Source of the DNA: Buddleja alternifolia
Lineage: Eukaryota; Streptophyta; Magnoliopsida; Lamiales; Scrophulariaceae
NCBI GenBank assembly: GCA_019426215.1
Contig: CM033408.1
Coordinates: 7,133,077 to 7,197,076, forward strand
Reading direction: 5' to 3'
DNA: 64,000 nucleotides
The position numbers were made by a program, and so were the translations under genes. Shown here in pieces: positions 1-12,320 of the stretch (position 1 is the stretch's first letter; each line of letters starts with the position of its first letter). The notes below the pieces were generated by a model that saw nothing but the letters and a program-made list of their open reading frames with translations, was not told the origin of the DNA and made no database searches.

Positions 1-1130
1 GTTAAATTAACTCCTTTTTTCTTTTGATTGATTAAATCCAATTAATTAATCCCACCATAATTCACAAAGAATTAAATAGCCAATAGGTACTACACTAAGT
101 TATATGTGTGACCCCTCAGGACTGTTGTCAAGCTAGCAATAAGTCCCCACATGCTAGATTAATTATTCTAAATAATTAACTAGTCCTTGAATTAATTTCA
201 CCAAATTAATCCAAGGCACCTATTGATCATGGTTCGATGTCTAACAACATCGCCATGACTTCCTAGATGTCAACGATGAAAAGCAAATAACCTATCCGAG
301 TTACGATCTTCATGTGAGTGGAATCCTTCATCAATTTCCCGTCCATGGTATAGGGTATGGCGACGATCAAACCTTAATAACCTTGGAAAATATGATTGTG
401 TTGTGACATCTAATGATCCAGTCTTCCGATCCAGGATCACCAATCCCTCTTAGAAAACAATTTCTTTGATCAAAGGCTTTTCACGATCATTTAGATTCTC
501 GCAACAGCATAGGAAAAATCGGGTGCTCGTGACCCTGGATGAATCCCTCTCCGACTGCCATTTGTTCCATTGCACTACTAGACTATACCCAACATACACG
601 CCGTATGAATCTCCTGGAGTGCACGTGCATCTTAAAGCAGAGTGGGTAGTGCCCTTTCCAAACGACATCTTAGGTCTGAGATTAATCTCACACTACGAAA
701 CTCAAGGAGTTTATGTTCGACAACACCAAATAGTAGTCCTTAAGCGGGGCCGTTCAATTCCATAATCCATTATGAATCTCCATACATGTATTGTCATTCA
801 AGGCATCGACAATGGAACGCGTCGACCTCTCGGAAGAGTTACATGTATGAACAAGTCTTGACGAGGCCAGTGATATCCCACATCTCACAGTCTCTATGAC
901 TTGAAACAATATTAGGATTACGGTCTTTGAGAGCATTCTATATGTTTTCCCTAACCGCCTCCCCTAACCATATGTAATGCATGCGATCTTTATCTATACT
1001 ACCAATAGTTATAACAATAAATCAGCATACCATTTAACAAAAGATTTAATATATTTAAAACAAGACTGTCATAGTGTTTACATTTTAATATGGCTGAGCC
1101 CAAAACAATTGGCTCGTCGGGCACCTAACA
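1..1130 (-). mobile_element. Copia-type LTR, partial (cut by window start)
   Basis: Read on the minus strand, the sequence starts at 1130 with TGTTAGGTGCCCGACGAGCC, a start typical of plant Copia LTRs, and runs to the left edge of the window. No PBS, PPT or coding domain is visible, so only the U3 side of an LTR is seen. Short open frames inside (for example around 450-765) have no recognisable domain and lie within LTR-type sequence. Family membership rests on the terminal motif alone. Confidence 0.5.
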
Positions 1131-1592
1131 CTATCACTATAGTCCGTTCATAATCAAAAATCCAATATTCATTATTTAACTCCAAACAAATAGAGTCATC
1201 ACAATCACACCGCAGAGAAACATGAAAAATGTCCCCAAGTATGAAATTTCGGATAGACGTTACCAAGTATATTTTTGGGGGAAAAAGTATACCTCAAAAA
1301 ACTTAAAGATTTTGAGGCAGAAGCCGCCGAATCTGGAGGATACGACGGCGTAACGGTGGTGGTTCACAGCTGGGCAGAGGTGGTTTTGAAGCAGCGGCTG
1401 TATGCGAGAGGTTTAGGATTTAGAGAGGCGGAGGCAGGCAGATCTGGAGGAGATGACAGCGTTACTCGGTGGTTTTCGCAGCTGGGCGGAGGTGGTGTAG
1501 AAGTAGCGCTTTTCTCCTAGAATTGCGGCTAAGGAGGAGTCAATATGAAATCCTCTCAACTTCCCGTATGAAATATTTCCACTTGTATTGAC
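1131..1592. other. Unassigned spacer with two imperfect GC-rich repeats
   Basis: Between the LTR fragment and the MITE lies a GC-richer patch (about 1309-1515). It consists of two imperfect copies of a roughly 100-bp unit sharing a tctggagga...cagctgggc(a/g)gaggtgg pattern. An 81-residue open frame covers it but resembles no family I know. It could be a fragment of a host gene, but I cannot support a product. Confidence 0.3.
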
Positions 1593-1595
1593 TAA

Positions 1596-1872
1596 GAGAG
1601 TGTTTGGCTAAGCTTTTTAAAACATCTTATAAAATGTTTTAGAGCTTATAAGCTCTTAAAAAGTGTTTGGTAAATCTTTTAGTGATATAGTTTATAAGCT
1701 TTTAAAAATTAAAATAAGATGATAGGAGCTTATAAAGTCTTAAAAAATAAATAAGGGAACCCCAACTTATTTTTTAAGATCTTATAAGTTGAAGATCTTA
1801 TAAGCTCTAAAAACATCTAATAAGTACTAAGAGTTTATAAGCTCTTTAAAATAAGGTTAGTCAAACGCCCTC
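1596..1872. mobile_element. Tourist-like MITE (PIF/Harbinger type)
   Basis: A 277-bp element whose ends form terminal inverted repeats: GAGAGTGTTTGGCTAA on the left and the complement of TTAGTCAAACGCCCTC on the right. It is flanked by TAA on both sides (1593-1595 and 1873-1875), the 3-bp duplication expected for PIF/Harbinger elements. The interior is AT-rich with many AGCTTATAAGCTC-like palindromes and has no coding capacity. Confidence 0.75.
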
Positions 1873-1974
1873 TAACTATATAAAATATATATTGCCAAAT
1901 ATGAGTTGTATGTAAATATAAAAAGCCTTAGAAGTCACATATTCTAATCTTTTAGAATGAAACTTGTTTTGTTG

Positions 1975-2186
1975 CTGTTGTCCTTTTTTTTTTTTTAATT
2001 CAAGAGGAAGGGGGATACCCTACATATCTAGCCCGAGAAATCCAGATTGATAGTTATAATCCTGAGTCATACAGATTCTATCTAGCTTAATAAAGGAGGG
2101 GAGAATCATAACTTTGGCAGCCTCGATTCAAACTCACATAAAGTGGGAGGTGGATACCACTAGACCTATAGGTCTTGGGTAATTTA
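1975..2186 (-). mobile_element. tRNA-derived SINE
   Basis: Read on the minus strand, the element opens with an A-box-like segment (GGTCTAGTGGTATCCACC), then a B-box-like segment (GAGTTTGAATCGAG), and ends in a poly-A tail seen as a T run near 1985-1996. The flanks ttttgttg (1967-1974) and ttttgttg (2187-2194) fit a target-site duplication. No protein is encoded. The divergence of the boxes suggests an old copy. Confidence 0.6.
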
Positions 2187-2498
2187 TTTTGTTGTTTTAA
2201 TATTAATCATTTTTAGTTTCATGATTAGATGAATATGAACTCAGTTTTTTAATATAATTTAATTTTTACCTATAATTTTTATTTTGAATTAATATAAAAT
2301 TTTAATTTTATCTACTGTCTCCGATTGAAGATGAAATTTAAATTTATATTTACGTCTCTAAACTCACCTCAAATAGGTTGAGACGAGATATGTGTTATAT
2401 GTACATTATAAGTTATCGAATAATTATCTCTATCAAATTATAATTTAATTAGAACATATCATCCAAACCACAAGATTCAAATTCAATTCAATAACATT
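2187..2498. other. AT-rich spacer, nothing recognised
   Basis: AT-rich DNA between the SINE and the CACTA element. I see no open frame of note, no splice-like structure and no repeat boundary. Confidence 0.5.
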
Positions 2499-2515
2499 TT
2501 ACACTAGTACTAAAG

Positions 2516-2825
2516 AGGTCTGTTACAGCGGTTTTTTTTCACTATTACAGCGGTTTTAACCGCTGTAATACGTATCGCTGTAATTGGTATGTTTACTATT
2601 ACAGCGGTTAAAAACCGCTGTAAAATGAGCCCTATTACAGCGGTTCAATAACGAACTGCTGTAATAGGTAAATAAAAAAAAATTTAACTGTAAAGCCGTA
2701 GCCTGTTACAGCGGTTCCGAAACGAACCGCTGTAACAGTGAACACTGTTACAGCGGTTCGTTTTTGAACCGCTGTAACAGGGTTCACTGTTACAGCGGTT
2801 CATCAACGAACCGCTGTAACATGAT
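2516..2825. repeat. Left subterminal palindrome array of the CACTA element
   Basis: A run of inverted repeats built on TTACAGCGGTT and its complement AACCGCTGTAA, each pair separated by only a few bases, so single strands can form stacked hairpins of about 35 bp. Variation lies mostly in the loop. In CACTA elements subterminal repeats bind the element-encoded regulatory protein; that this array does so is inferred. Confidence 0.85.
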
Positions 2826-3078
2826 TTTTTTTATTTTTATTTTTTTCTGTTATAATTTCAGCTAGAGCTATATCCTTCCCACAAGCTCAAAATTCAACTC
2901 ATCAATAACACATAAAACAAACCAATTGCTCAACAGAAACAACAAATTCAAATCCAAAATTAATTTCATTCACCAAATAATAATCTCCAATAATTACAAA
3001 TAATAACGAGTTTACAATAAACCAATATAAACTAATCACTGCTTTTAAATCAAATAAAAATTTACAATAATTTTCAAC

Positions 3079-6000
3079 TTACACCGCCGGCATATCAAAA
3101 GCGCATTTAAAAATGTATTGTGCCAATTCAGAACGTGCTTCATCAAGTTGCTCTATAGTGTAAGTGGCGTACTGACAATCAGCAAAGTACTGCAAGACAA
3201 ATATTAAAATCCAACAAAAATGTTTAATAACTTAAAAGGGACATTAGAATTTGATTAATATTAATTAGGATTATGCATACCGTCGGTGGGATTATAGGTT
3301 CTCCGTGTCTAATAATATCTTTCATGAATTTCATGACGAAAAACCCACAATCTATGGCATTTATTTGAAGGGGGCACTACAAATTAAATTCAAATCAAAA
3401 TTGTATTAGAACAAATAACTTTTATACGAATAATTTCTTGAAACTATAATTAAAATAATATAATTAAACTAACCTGTATACAACTCCATGTACAGGCCTT
3501 ATTTTTTGATTTGATCTTTTGGTTGTTTTTATTTGCTCGAAACATCAAGACAGCGCTGTTAAAAACATCAAAAATCAAGGAAATATGTCAATATCAAGCA
3601 AATATATATATATGAAGTCTAGTTATAATATATATACTTTAAACTTAATATTAAATATAATATAATGGATACATTTAATTGAATGATAAAACTTACTGAT
3701 TGATCATATCTTTCATATCATGTCGGTTATTTGGATTACCGTGCAAAGAATCCAAATAATAAACGATCTCTTTAATTGGATCAATCACGAGCAACAACCA
3801 ATGGCCCCTAATCAGCATATTCAAAAGAAAATTTTTAAATTAGTTATGCCTACGTAACAAATTTTACAAAATAACAATGTGTCTTTAGTAGCTCACCCGG
3901 AGTTGTAAGGTGCAAGAAACAACTTCCCCTCCAGTGCACTAGCTATCATAGTATTTGCTATATATTGCGATTTGTCAACAAGCTGCGTGGGAGTAATTCC
4001 TGCTCCCGCAGATATAGAATGTGGGCTAAGGAACCCGAATTTATTTTGTTTTTGTTCGGGGACCACGTGATTAACCCACAAACACCTACAATTGAGCATA
4101 AAATAAATTTGAGTAACAAAAATAAACATAGTTCAAATTAATGCAGTAAAATAATTTAATTAAAAACTTACTTTTTCTTAATTAATATGTAAAAACTTAC
4201 TCGATGTAAGCAGTAATGATAGAGGCTCCTATCTGTTCTTTATGCACAAAGTCACCGATCTCCTCCCGCCCAATATATTCTGGAAAGGGGATATTGAAGA
4301 TTTCCTCGGGTATGTCTATCCGGATAGTGTTATCAGCAGCCATCATCCCAAAGAACCTTTCAAGAATTGCAAGTGAATTAGGGGGTGGAGCAGGAGGGTT
4401 GGCCACTAGAGAAGGAGGGTTGGCCACTAGAGGTGTATTTTTGACATGTGAGTGCTTCGTCATCTCTGATTTGCTTTTTCCGAGTGATGATTTGGATTTT
4501 TCGAGAGACTATAAGCAAAAGAAAACAAAACGTGGGCGTTATCAATGAAAGTATATTTATTAACATTAAACAATTGTTATAATTTAATAATGACTAGCTA
4601 TTAATAATTACGTACCGATGCATCACCGACAATCACAAGACTCTTAGGCCAAGCAACCATGTATCCCACAGCCTCAGATACTGTGAACACTCCTTCATCA
4701 TCGAGAGGGACTGGTAAGGGTGCAATATCTTCAATTGCAATGTCAATCGACACTTTCACGAGGTGGGAGGCTAATGGACATGTATGCAATGTTCTATCCT
4801 TTGGTTGATTGTACATTGTTCCTCTTGCCACCAAACGATAACACGGTGTAGAAAGTGCTAATTGACACTGCACCACATCCTACATATATATATATATATA
4901 TATATATATACCATTATATTAGAAAATGTTGTATATCATACAGAAATATAGGATTGTAAGTTACATTATCACTAAACAATATGCTTTTCATTAATTACCT
5001 GAGGAAGGTCTTTCACTTCTGGGCAGCTATCTTTCAAAGAAACCGCCTCTTCTGTATGTGGCTGCTGCGACGACCCAGACGCCCTATGCTGCTCAAACTC
5101 GCGTCGCAATTCGAATAGTGATTGAGTGAGCATTTGAACCGTGTCTTGCAAGTTATCAATCACCGTATTTTTTGAAGGCTTTGAATCCGAAAAGTAATCT
5201 GTTTGGGATACCCCAAAGCCTACACCCCTAACTCGACCCGGATGCTCCTTCTTTTTAAGAGCTATAGCCAGTATATCATTCCGGGTCTTCTCGGGTCCAC
5301 TGTGGCTACCCTCCTGTGATAAGCTTTCCTGTAATAATACATTTAAAAAATACAAAAATTTGTTATTTTAAAATTATTTTTAAAAAAACATACAACACAC
5401 TATATAACTAAAATTGCAAATAACTCACCATTGATTCCACTACTCTTTTAACATTGACATTATCAATCTTGTTCTGGCTGTCAGAATGTGCAACCCTCCA
5501 CACTAGTGCTCGTGTCACCTCTGTGACATCTGACCCAGCATCCTTTCTTTTATGCTTCTATATAAGAAAATTTGTAAGGAAATAAATTTGATTAGAAAAT
5601 TTGTAATTAAGGAAATTTGATTAGAAAATTTGTAAGGAAATTTGATTAGAATTACAACTTGTAACGAACTACGTACCTCAATATACTCCACTTGAGCATA
5701 TCCAAGACGTGATGCCCTGTAAGGATATTCAGGGTCCTTTGCTCTTTCAGAATTGTCCTTACGTAGTTGCTGTTCATTATATAATCAAGGCATTAGTCAA
5801 TGTATATAGTTTCAAATAAATTAAAATGAAACCATAAATTAAAATAATTACCTGAAAAGCTTCACTTTGGCGTATTTCTACAAATTTTGTCCAATCTTCT
5901 TGAGATATACGATATTTTTCGGGTGGGCTTGAATTAATGTTCCCATCATCATCCTCTACCCAGATTCTGGTCAAGTAGCTCCTGTAGTTTCGAGCTAGCT

Positions 6001-6418
6001 TCCCAGCCTCGGCTAAGACGAACTTCTGTCTACTTTCGTCAATATCAAAGGCCAACTATAAAAAACAAAGAACAAAGTATATAAAAAATGTTAATTTAGA
6101 GAAAAAAAAACTACATTTACCAATTAAAAACATAATATATAATAACTAACTTACAGCTATTTCATTCCAAATGGCATATTTTATTGCTGCAGGGACGCTG
6201 CGCCAATCACTGATAGTAATAGGGACCCTGTCACGAGCTATCACGCCAATGTAACCAACAAAAGTTGATTTATTTGGGTCAACTGGTTGACCATACTCGT
6301 TCCAACCAACTTGTAGCTTTATGCCTTTACTTTTGGCCTTTATTACTTTCTTCATTGCTGTAATACCTCTCCGTATCTCACTTTCAACACTTGGGTTTGC
6401 AGCACCTCCAGAATCCAT
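3079..6418 (-). CDS. CACTA second gene: Transposase_24-like protein with C-terminal ULP1 (C48) protease domain
   Basis: I can join 12 exons, all with GT-AG borders: 6418-6155, 6055-5852, 5769-5677, 5557-5429, 5328-4999, 4879-4616, 4508-4201, 4085-3897, 3807-3697, 3555-3474, 3376-3281, 3189-3079. They total 2181 nt, which stays in frame (726 residues plus stop). Exons 1-5 resemble the plant transposase family PF03004 (En/Spm type), with RISQEDWTKFVEIRQS in exon 2 and a heptad-like stretch (FELRREFEQHR) near the end of exon 5. Exon 6 looks like the DUF8039 region often found in these proteins. Exons 8-12 form a ULP1-type cysteine protease: His in GHWLLLVID, Asp in YYLDSLHG, Cys in AIDCGFFVMKF, so the triad is intact. 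The start is the first ATG of the open exon 1. Role in transposition or in SUMO-type deconjugation is inferred. Confidence 0.85.
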
Positions 6419-6775
6419 CTACAAGATTTCATAAGTGAAAATTCAAATATTTCAACAACAACAAACGAAAATAAGTATATATGCATTAATCACATCATTA
6501 ATCAGTTGGATCATATAAATCACATCAAAAAGTACAAAACCAAATATTGATAAGCTTACATTGGTAGTGGTCGTCGTGGTAGTGGCGGAGGAGAGGGTGA
6601 CTGTGGTGGTATACGGTATCGACCTACAAAAGCAAAAAAATACAGAAGTTAGTGTAACTCATTCACTAATATAATATTACAAGCTGGTTCAATATAATTT
6701 ACACTTTAACTGCATACTTAACAAAAGAGTTCAAATAAGTTACTCATATAATTATCAAATAAGTTCAAATACCTT
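6419..6775 (-). other. Spacer between the two CACTA genes
   Basis: This holds the downstream flank of the transposase gene and the upstream region of the ULP1-type gene. A short GGT/GTC-rich stretch lies near 6560-6612 and is flanked by AT-rich DNA. A splice-like site near 6623 may belong to a 5' untranslated intron, but I cannot prove it. No separate promoter was identified. Confidence 0.4.
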
Positions 6776-9700
6776 TCATCGTTTTCTTTTTGTCGCTGGT
6801 TTACTAATCTTTTGTGATCCCTCAGTACGACCATTTTGTTTAGTACGCCGACGAACAGAAGGATTAATCCATATCCCTTCTTGGTGATCTTCTCGCATAT
6901 ACAATTCATCATCACTGATATCCAAGTCACCGTCACTATTTGTGGATTGTGAACCACCTAAGATAGGATTTCCTCCATCATCTTCATTATATAGGCCATC
7001 ATCCTCAATACAAGTATTTTTGTTTGCCGATAAAACAATGGACCACCTCTTATCGACAGGATCGGTGACAAAAAACACTTGTTTAGCTTGAGATGCCAAA
7101 ATGAAAGGTTCATCTTTGTATCCCACCTTTTCAAGGTCTACTCGAGTAAAACCTATTTCACTATCATCGACACCATTTTTATGGTCAACCCACCTACACC
7201 CAAATACAGGCACCCGAAACCAACTGTAATCCAGCTCCCATATACGTTCAATCACCCCATAATATGGTAAAGTGGCATAGATAGGGCTATTATCTTTCGC
7301 ACTTGAGATATGCATTGCTTCAGCTACAAGACTCACCCCACTATTCTGCATTGTACTCCGTTCATCTTGGTCTTTTGTATAAAATGTGACACCATTTATA
7401 CGATAACCCGAATGACAAAATACGAATCTGCCCGGGCCCACCGACAACCGTGCCAATTTATCTGAAACTGAAAGTGAATTCTCATTTTGTTTCTCTTGAA
7501 TACACTTTCGGAACCAATCGATAAAACTCTTGTTATGTTCTCTTGAAATCCAACTTTCATTTTTACTTGAATTTATTCTCCTAAGTTGGTCCTTGTGCTC
7601 TTCAACATATGGCTCAACCTCATCGGTGTTGTGGAGCACATATAGGTGTGCCTGATCCTTTTGTGTGCTAGGAACACTCACTAATTGCTTTCCAATTACG
7701 CTTTCTCCTTCTGTTCCCCCCCCCCCCCCCAACAGGAGACTTTTGAAGCTCTGCAACGTTAGAATCATTCAGATATTCTGTGCAAAATGTAATAGCTTCA
7801 TCAACTATGTACCGCTCAACAATGCAACCTTCCGGCCGGCTACGATTTTTCACATAGCCTTTCAATACCTTCATATAACGCTCAGCCGGATACATAGATC
7901 TCATAAAAGCTGGTCCACAAAGTTGTGTCTCTCTAACCAAGTGAATAGGTAGGTGAGTCATTATATCAAAAAACGCGGGTGGGAAATACATCTCAAGCTC
8001 ACACAAAGTGAGGACAAGTTGTTTCTGAAGTGCAGGCAATTGTTCAGGATCAAACACCTTGCTCCACATTGCTTTGAAGAAGAAACACAATCTAGTTATC
8101 GTTTCTCTCACCTTTTTTGGCAGAATGGCCCGTAAAGCAATTGGTAGCAAATGATCCATGATTACATGACAATCATGAGTCTTCATATGCTTTAGCTTCA
8201 AGTCCTTCATTGATACAAGACTGCTAATGTTCGAAGAATACCCTTCGGGAACTTTCACTCCACAAAGAAACTCACATAATGCAATTTTTTCTTTTCTAGA
8301 TAGCGTGTGAGCTGCTGGAGGTAAATAAGTACGTTTTCCCTTCATTGTTGGTGCCAATTTACCTCTTATCTTCATTTCAACTAAGTCCAACCTTGCCTTT
8401 ACTCCATCTTTTGTCTTGCCGGGCACATTTAGAAGAGTACCAATGACACTATCAAATACATTTTTCTCAATATGCATTATATCAAGAAAATGTCTAACAT
8501 GTAAAGATTTCCAATACGGCAAATCAAAAAAAATTGACCTTTTTTTCCACCCAGTTTTTGCAAGGCCGCCTGCAAAAGTCTTTCCGAACTTGATATCCAA
8601 GTCTTTTACATTCTCAAACACCTCTTCACCGGTCAAACACTTAGGAGCTCGACATTCTTCTATGCTCCCATTGAAAGCTTTCTTCCACCGACGATATCGA
8701 TGTTCTCGATTCAACCATCTTCGATGCCCTTGGAATGCATATTTCTGAGAGTGTGGGAGTCTATATTGATCTGTACTCTTGACACATATGGGGCATGCAC
8801 ATTGCCCATGTACACCATATCCCTCGAGATTAGCTCTTGCTGGAAAATCATTGATTGTACCAAACAACATAACTCTGAGATTGAAGCTCTCTTTTCTAAA
8901 CCCATCATACACTTTAATACCGGTCTCCCACAACTCTTTCAAATCCTCAATTAAAGGGGCCAAGTAGACATCTATATCATTTCCAGGTTGTTTCGGCCCG
9001 GAAATTAGTATAGGCATCATAATATGCTCTCGCTTCATGCATCGCGAAGGGGGTAGGTTGTAGATCATCAAAATCACCGGCCATGTACTATGTGAGCTAC
9101 TTTGCAAGCCATGTGGGTTCATTCCATCTGTAGCCAATACAAGGCGTAAATTTCTTGGTTTTTCCCTAAATTCAGGGAAATCATTATCGATCTTTTTCCA
9201 TTGAGGAGAATCTGAAGGATGTCTAATCTTGTTATCTTCAATCCCTTGTTCAAGCCTTCTATCAGCATACCATGTCAAGTCCTTGGCAAACGCTTCACTA
9301 CTGTACATGCGTCTAAATCTAGGTATTATGGGCAAATACCATGCTGTTTTGACAGGAGCAGATCCATTCTTCTTGTACCGTGAGGTGCCACATTTGGGAC
9401 ACACCGTCAATGATGCATAGTCCTTTCTAAACAAGATGCAATCATTGAAACAAGCATGTATCCTCTCATATCCCATGCCAATTGCAGTTAACATCTTCTT
9501 AGCCTCATAAGTACGATTAGGTAACACATTATCATCGGGTAACATACTTTTTAATAGACCAAGTAAGTCTGTGAAACTCTTATCACTCCACCCATTGTTA
9601 GCTTTTAACTTGTAGAGGTTTAGGACTGCTTTCAATCTTGTGAAATTACTACCACTATACAGGGGTGTCTTTGAATCACTTGTCAAATTGTCGAACATCT

Positions 9701-10055
9701 TGGGACAATTTCGCAAATCCTCCTCGATCACATTGGTCATCTCCTCCAAACGATCAGGCTCATAATCATCCATGTCAAAATCTACTGATCGATATGATGT
9801 ATCACCCAAATCAGCTGAGGTGGCACTGCTTTCACCGTGTCTTGTCCATCGTGTGTAGCTTTTATCAATTCCATTACACACCAAATGATCTTCCAAGTCA
9901 CGTGGACTAATTCTCTTTCCAAAACAACAACGTAAACATGGACAACTAATCCTAGTCGGATCCGATGCATGCTCAACCGCAAAGTCGATGAATTCTTTCA
10001 CCCCTTTCCCATATTGCTCCGACATACGATCCGCTACAATCCAACTTCGATCCAT
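6776..10055 (-). CDS. TNP2-type CACTA transposase, one-base slip at a C15 tract
   Basis: Single-exon gene; two overlapping frames join at the homopolymer at 7716-7730. The upstream frame starts at 10055 with an N-terminal transposase-associated zinc domain (CPCLRCCFGKR, about residues 30-50), followed by a Transposase_21 core. The core contains the TDGMNPHGLQSS and DIMHIEKNVFDSVIG motifs that carry acidic residues in CACTA transposases, then a DUF4218-type region (LPIHLVRETQLCGPAFMRSM, AERYMKVLKGYVKN). The downstream frame holds the end of that region and a DUF4216-type domain (VFGCRWVDHKNG) and ends at 6776 with a basic tail. Removing one base from the tract would give one frame of about 1092 residues, the usual size. 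It is expected to bind the terminal repeats and cut the element out. Whether the slip is real or a sequencing error is open. Confidence 0.88.
7716..7730. repeat. C15 homopolymer splitting the transposase frame
   Basis: Fifteen consecutive C on the plus strand (G on the coding strand). Upstream the transposase frame is open to this point; downstream the matching domain continues one base out of register. Runs of this length are error-prone both in replication and in sequencing. Confidence 0.9.
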
Positions 10056-10574
10056 CTAAATTCTCAATTAATTAAATTAAATAATTTTAGCATCAGTTGA
10101 TAGTTAAATTAATTAAATAAATTTATTTTTAATTTATTTCGCATTATTCTATAAAAAATTCGGCAGAGTAACGACGCAAATATTTCTACCAAGTTCTCGA
10201 CTTAATCTTCTCAGTGGGTTGTAACCAACAGAAGTCGAATCTTACGATCCGCTAAAATCTCAACAGGGAAACGACGCAAAAAATACTACCAATTTCAACC
10301 ACAACAAACCCAACACTCTAATCTTTCACCCACAACGAACACAAAATGATACAAAAATATTGATCACCAGTTGGATCACATAAAACATCATATTTCCAGG
10401 GGAACAACTACAAATATTGATCACCAGTTGGATCACATAGATCACATAAAAAACTACAAATAAAGCATCATATTATAAATATTGATCACCAATTGGATCC
10501 AAAAGCACATAAAACTACAAATAAATTAAAGCATCACGATATAAAGTTTTTGGAGCTTCTCGGTTGTGCAGAAA

Positions 10575-11318
10575 GCTGTGCGCGTCTTCACGAGAAAATT
10601 CATAAATAATTGTAGAAAGCTCGGATTCATGAACCGTTTTCTTCCTATGAAACTAGACACATAGGGCTATCCACACATATATCTCACATACTCAGTAGAT
10701 GTCTAGAAAAAAGCAGATTTGTATTCAAAGTTAGAGAAAAATCTGTCAATTTTCAAAACAGCTGTGCGCGTCTTCACGAGAAAATTCATAACTCATTGTG
10801 GAAAGCTCCGATTCATGAACCGTTTTCTTCATATGAAACTAGACACATAGGGCTATCCACACATATATCTCACATACTCAGTAGATGTCTAGAAAAAAGC
10901 AGATTTGTATTCAAAGTTAGAGAAAAATCTGTCAATTTTCAAAACAGCTGTGCGCGTCTTCACGAGAAAATTCATAACTCATTGTGGAAAGCTCTGATTC
11001 ATGAACCGTTTTATTCATATGAAACTAGACACATAGGGCTATCCACACATATATCTCACATACTCAGTTGATGTCTAGAAAAAAGCAGATTTGTATTCAA
11101 AGTTAGAGAAAAATCTGTCAATTTTCAAAACAGCTGTGCGCGTCTTCACGAGAAAATTCATAACTCATTGTGGAAAGCTCCGATTCATGAACCGTTTTAT
11201 TCATATGAAACTAGACACATAGGGATATACATACATATATCGAACATAATCATGAGATGCCTAGAACAAATCAGATTTGCATTCAAAGTTAGTAAAAAAT
11301 CAACTACAACATAATAAC
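10575..11318. repeat. Four tandem copies of a 186-bp repeat upstream of the transposase
   Basis: The landmark gctgtgcgcgtcttcacgag recurs at 10575, 10761, 10947 and 11133, exactly 186 bp apart. Copies 2 and 3 are nearly identical; copies 1 and 4 diverge at their outer edges. The array lies upstream of the transposase start, in its likely promoter or leader. An open frame at 10796-11071 only reflects the repeat. Function unknown; copy-number change could alter expression of the element. Confidence 0.92.
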
Positions 11319-11929
11319 AAAAATCCACTATATAATTTATAAAACCCCAATTAACATAACATGATATATATAACAATAATTAACAAATTAACATATAACC
11401 TACATTATATACATCACAAAATCCGAATTAACATAACATTAATATATAACAAACAAGAAATTAACACATAACCTAAATTTAATATATGCATAATATATAT
11501 ATATATAACATAACATATATAAACATATATATATATATATATAACTATAAAGAGAGAGAGGAGGAGAGCGGTGGGTCACGGCGGCGGCGGCGGCGGCGGC
11601 GGTTTCGGGTGGTGGTGGAGGTGGTGGCGACGGGACGGGGGCGGTTTAGGTTAGCTTGAGAGTGAGAGAGAGAGTATAGAGAGAGAGAGTAGAGTATAGG
11701 GAGAGAGATCGAGTAGAGAGATAGAGAAAAATCAAATGGGGCGGCGGCGGCGGCGGATTGTGGTGGTGGTGGAGACGATGGCGGGGGCGGTGGTGGAGAG
11801 TGAGAAAGATAGTAGAGTAGAGAGAGAGAGAGTAGAGTAGAGAGTGAGAGATAGTAGAGAGAAATGAGGGGGAGAGCTCGGTTTTTGGGGGGAAAAAAGG
11901 GAGGGAATTTTTTTTTTTTTTTTAATTAC
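11319..11929. repeat. CACTA 5' region: AT and GA microsatellites with GGC runs
   Basis: AT-rich sequence with a TA microsatellite near 11515-11545, then agagag tracts (11550-11870) interspersed with ggcggcggc runs (11579-11603, 11740-11755). On the coding strand these are CT-rich and CCG-rich stretches, a pattern common in plant 5' untranslated regions and core promoters. This is probably the transcription start area for the transposase; no clear TATA box was assigned. Confidence 0.6.
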
Positions 11930-12320
11930 GTTTTATAGCGATTCGGGAACGAACCGCTATAACCGGTTTACCAATTATAGCGGTTCAGTACCGAACCGCT
12001 ATAACTGGTTTACTAGTTATAAACCAGTTATAGCGGTTCGGGAATGAACCGCTATAATTGGCATACCGATTATAGCGGTTCATTCCCGAACCGCTATAAA
12101 ATTTTTTTTTTTTTTTTTTTGCTGTTCGCGCTATAATAGCGGTTTTTTATCGAACCGCTATAATAGGTTCGAACTATTACAGCGGTTTTTTATCGAACCG
12201 CTGTAATAGGTGCCCGGTTAATATCCATTATAACGGTTCACTTATAAACCGCGGTAATAAGTCTCTCCGTTCAGCGATTTTCCAAAAACCGCTGTAAAAT
12301 GTGCGCTGTAACAGGTCTTT
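11930..12320. repeat. Right subterminal palindrome array of the CACTA element
   Basis: Head-to-head copies of TATAGCGGTTC / GAACCGCTATA and, nearer the end, TTACAGCGG / CCGCTGTAA. The array mirrors the left end but many units carry TATAGCGG instead of TACAGCGG, a one-base variant of the motif that distinguishes the two ends. Confidence 0.85.

Noticed and set aside
1275..1520. 81-residue open frame as a gene
   Set aside because: Two internal repeats, no domain, no splice or promoter support.
7716..7730. Programmed ribosomal frameshift in the transposase
   Set aside because: CACTA transposases are normally one frame, and a 15-base homopolymer is more easily explained by slippage or a read error.
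10575..11318. CRISPR array or satellite DNA
   Set aside because: There are no spacers and the unit is 186 bp with only four copies, confined to a transposon leader in a plant genome.
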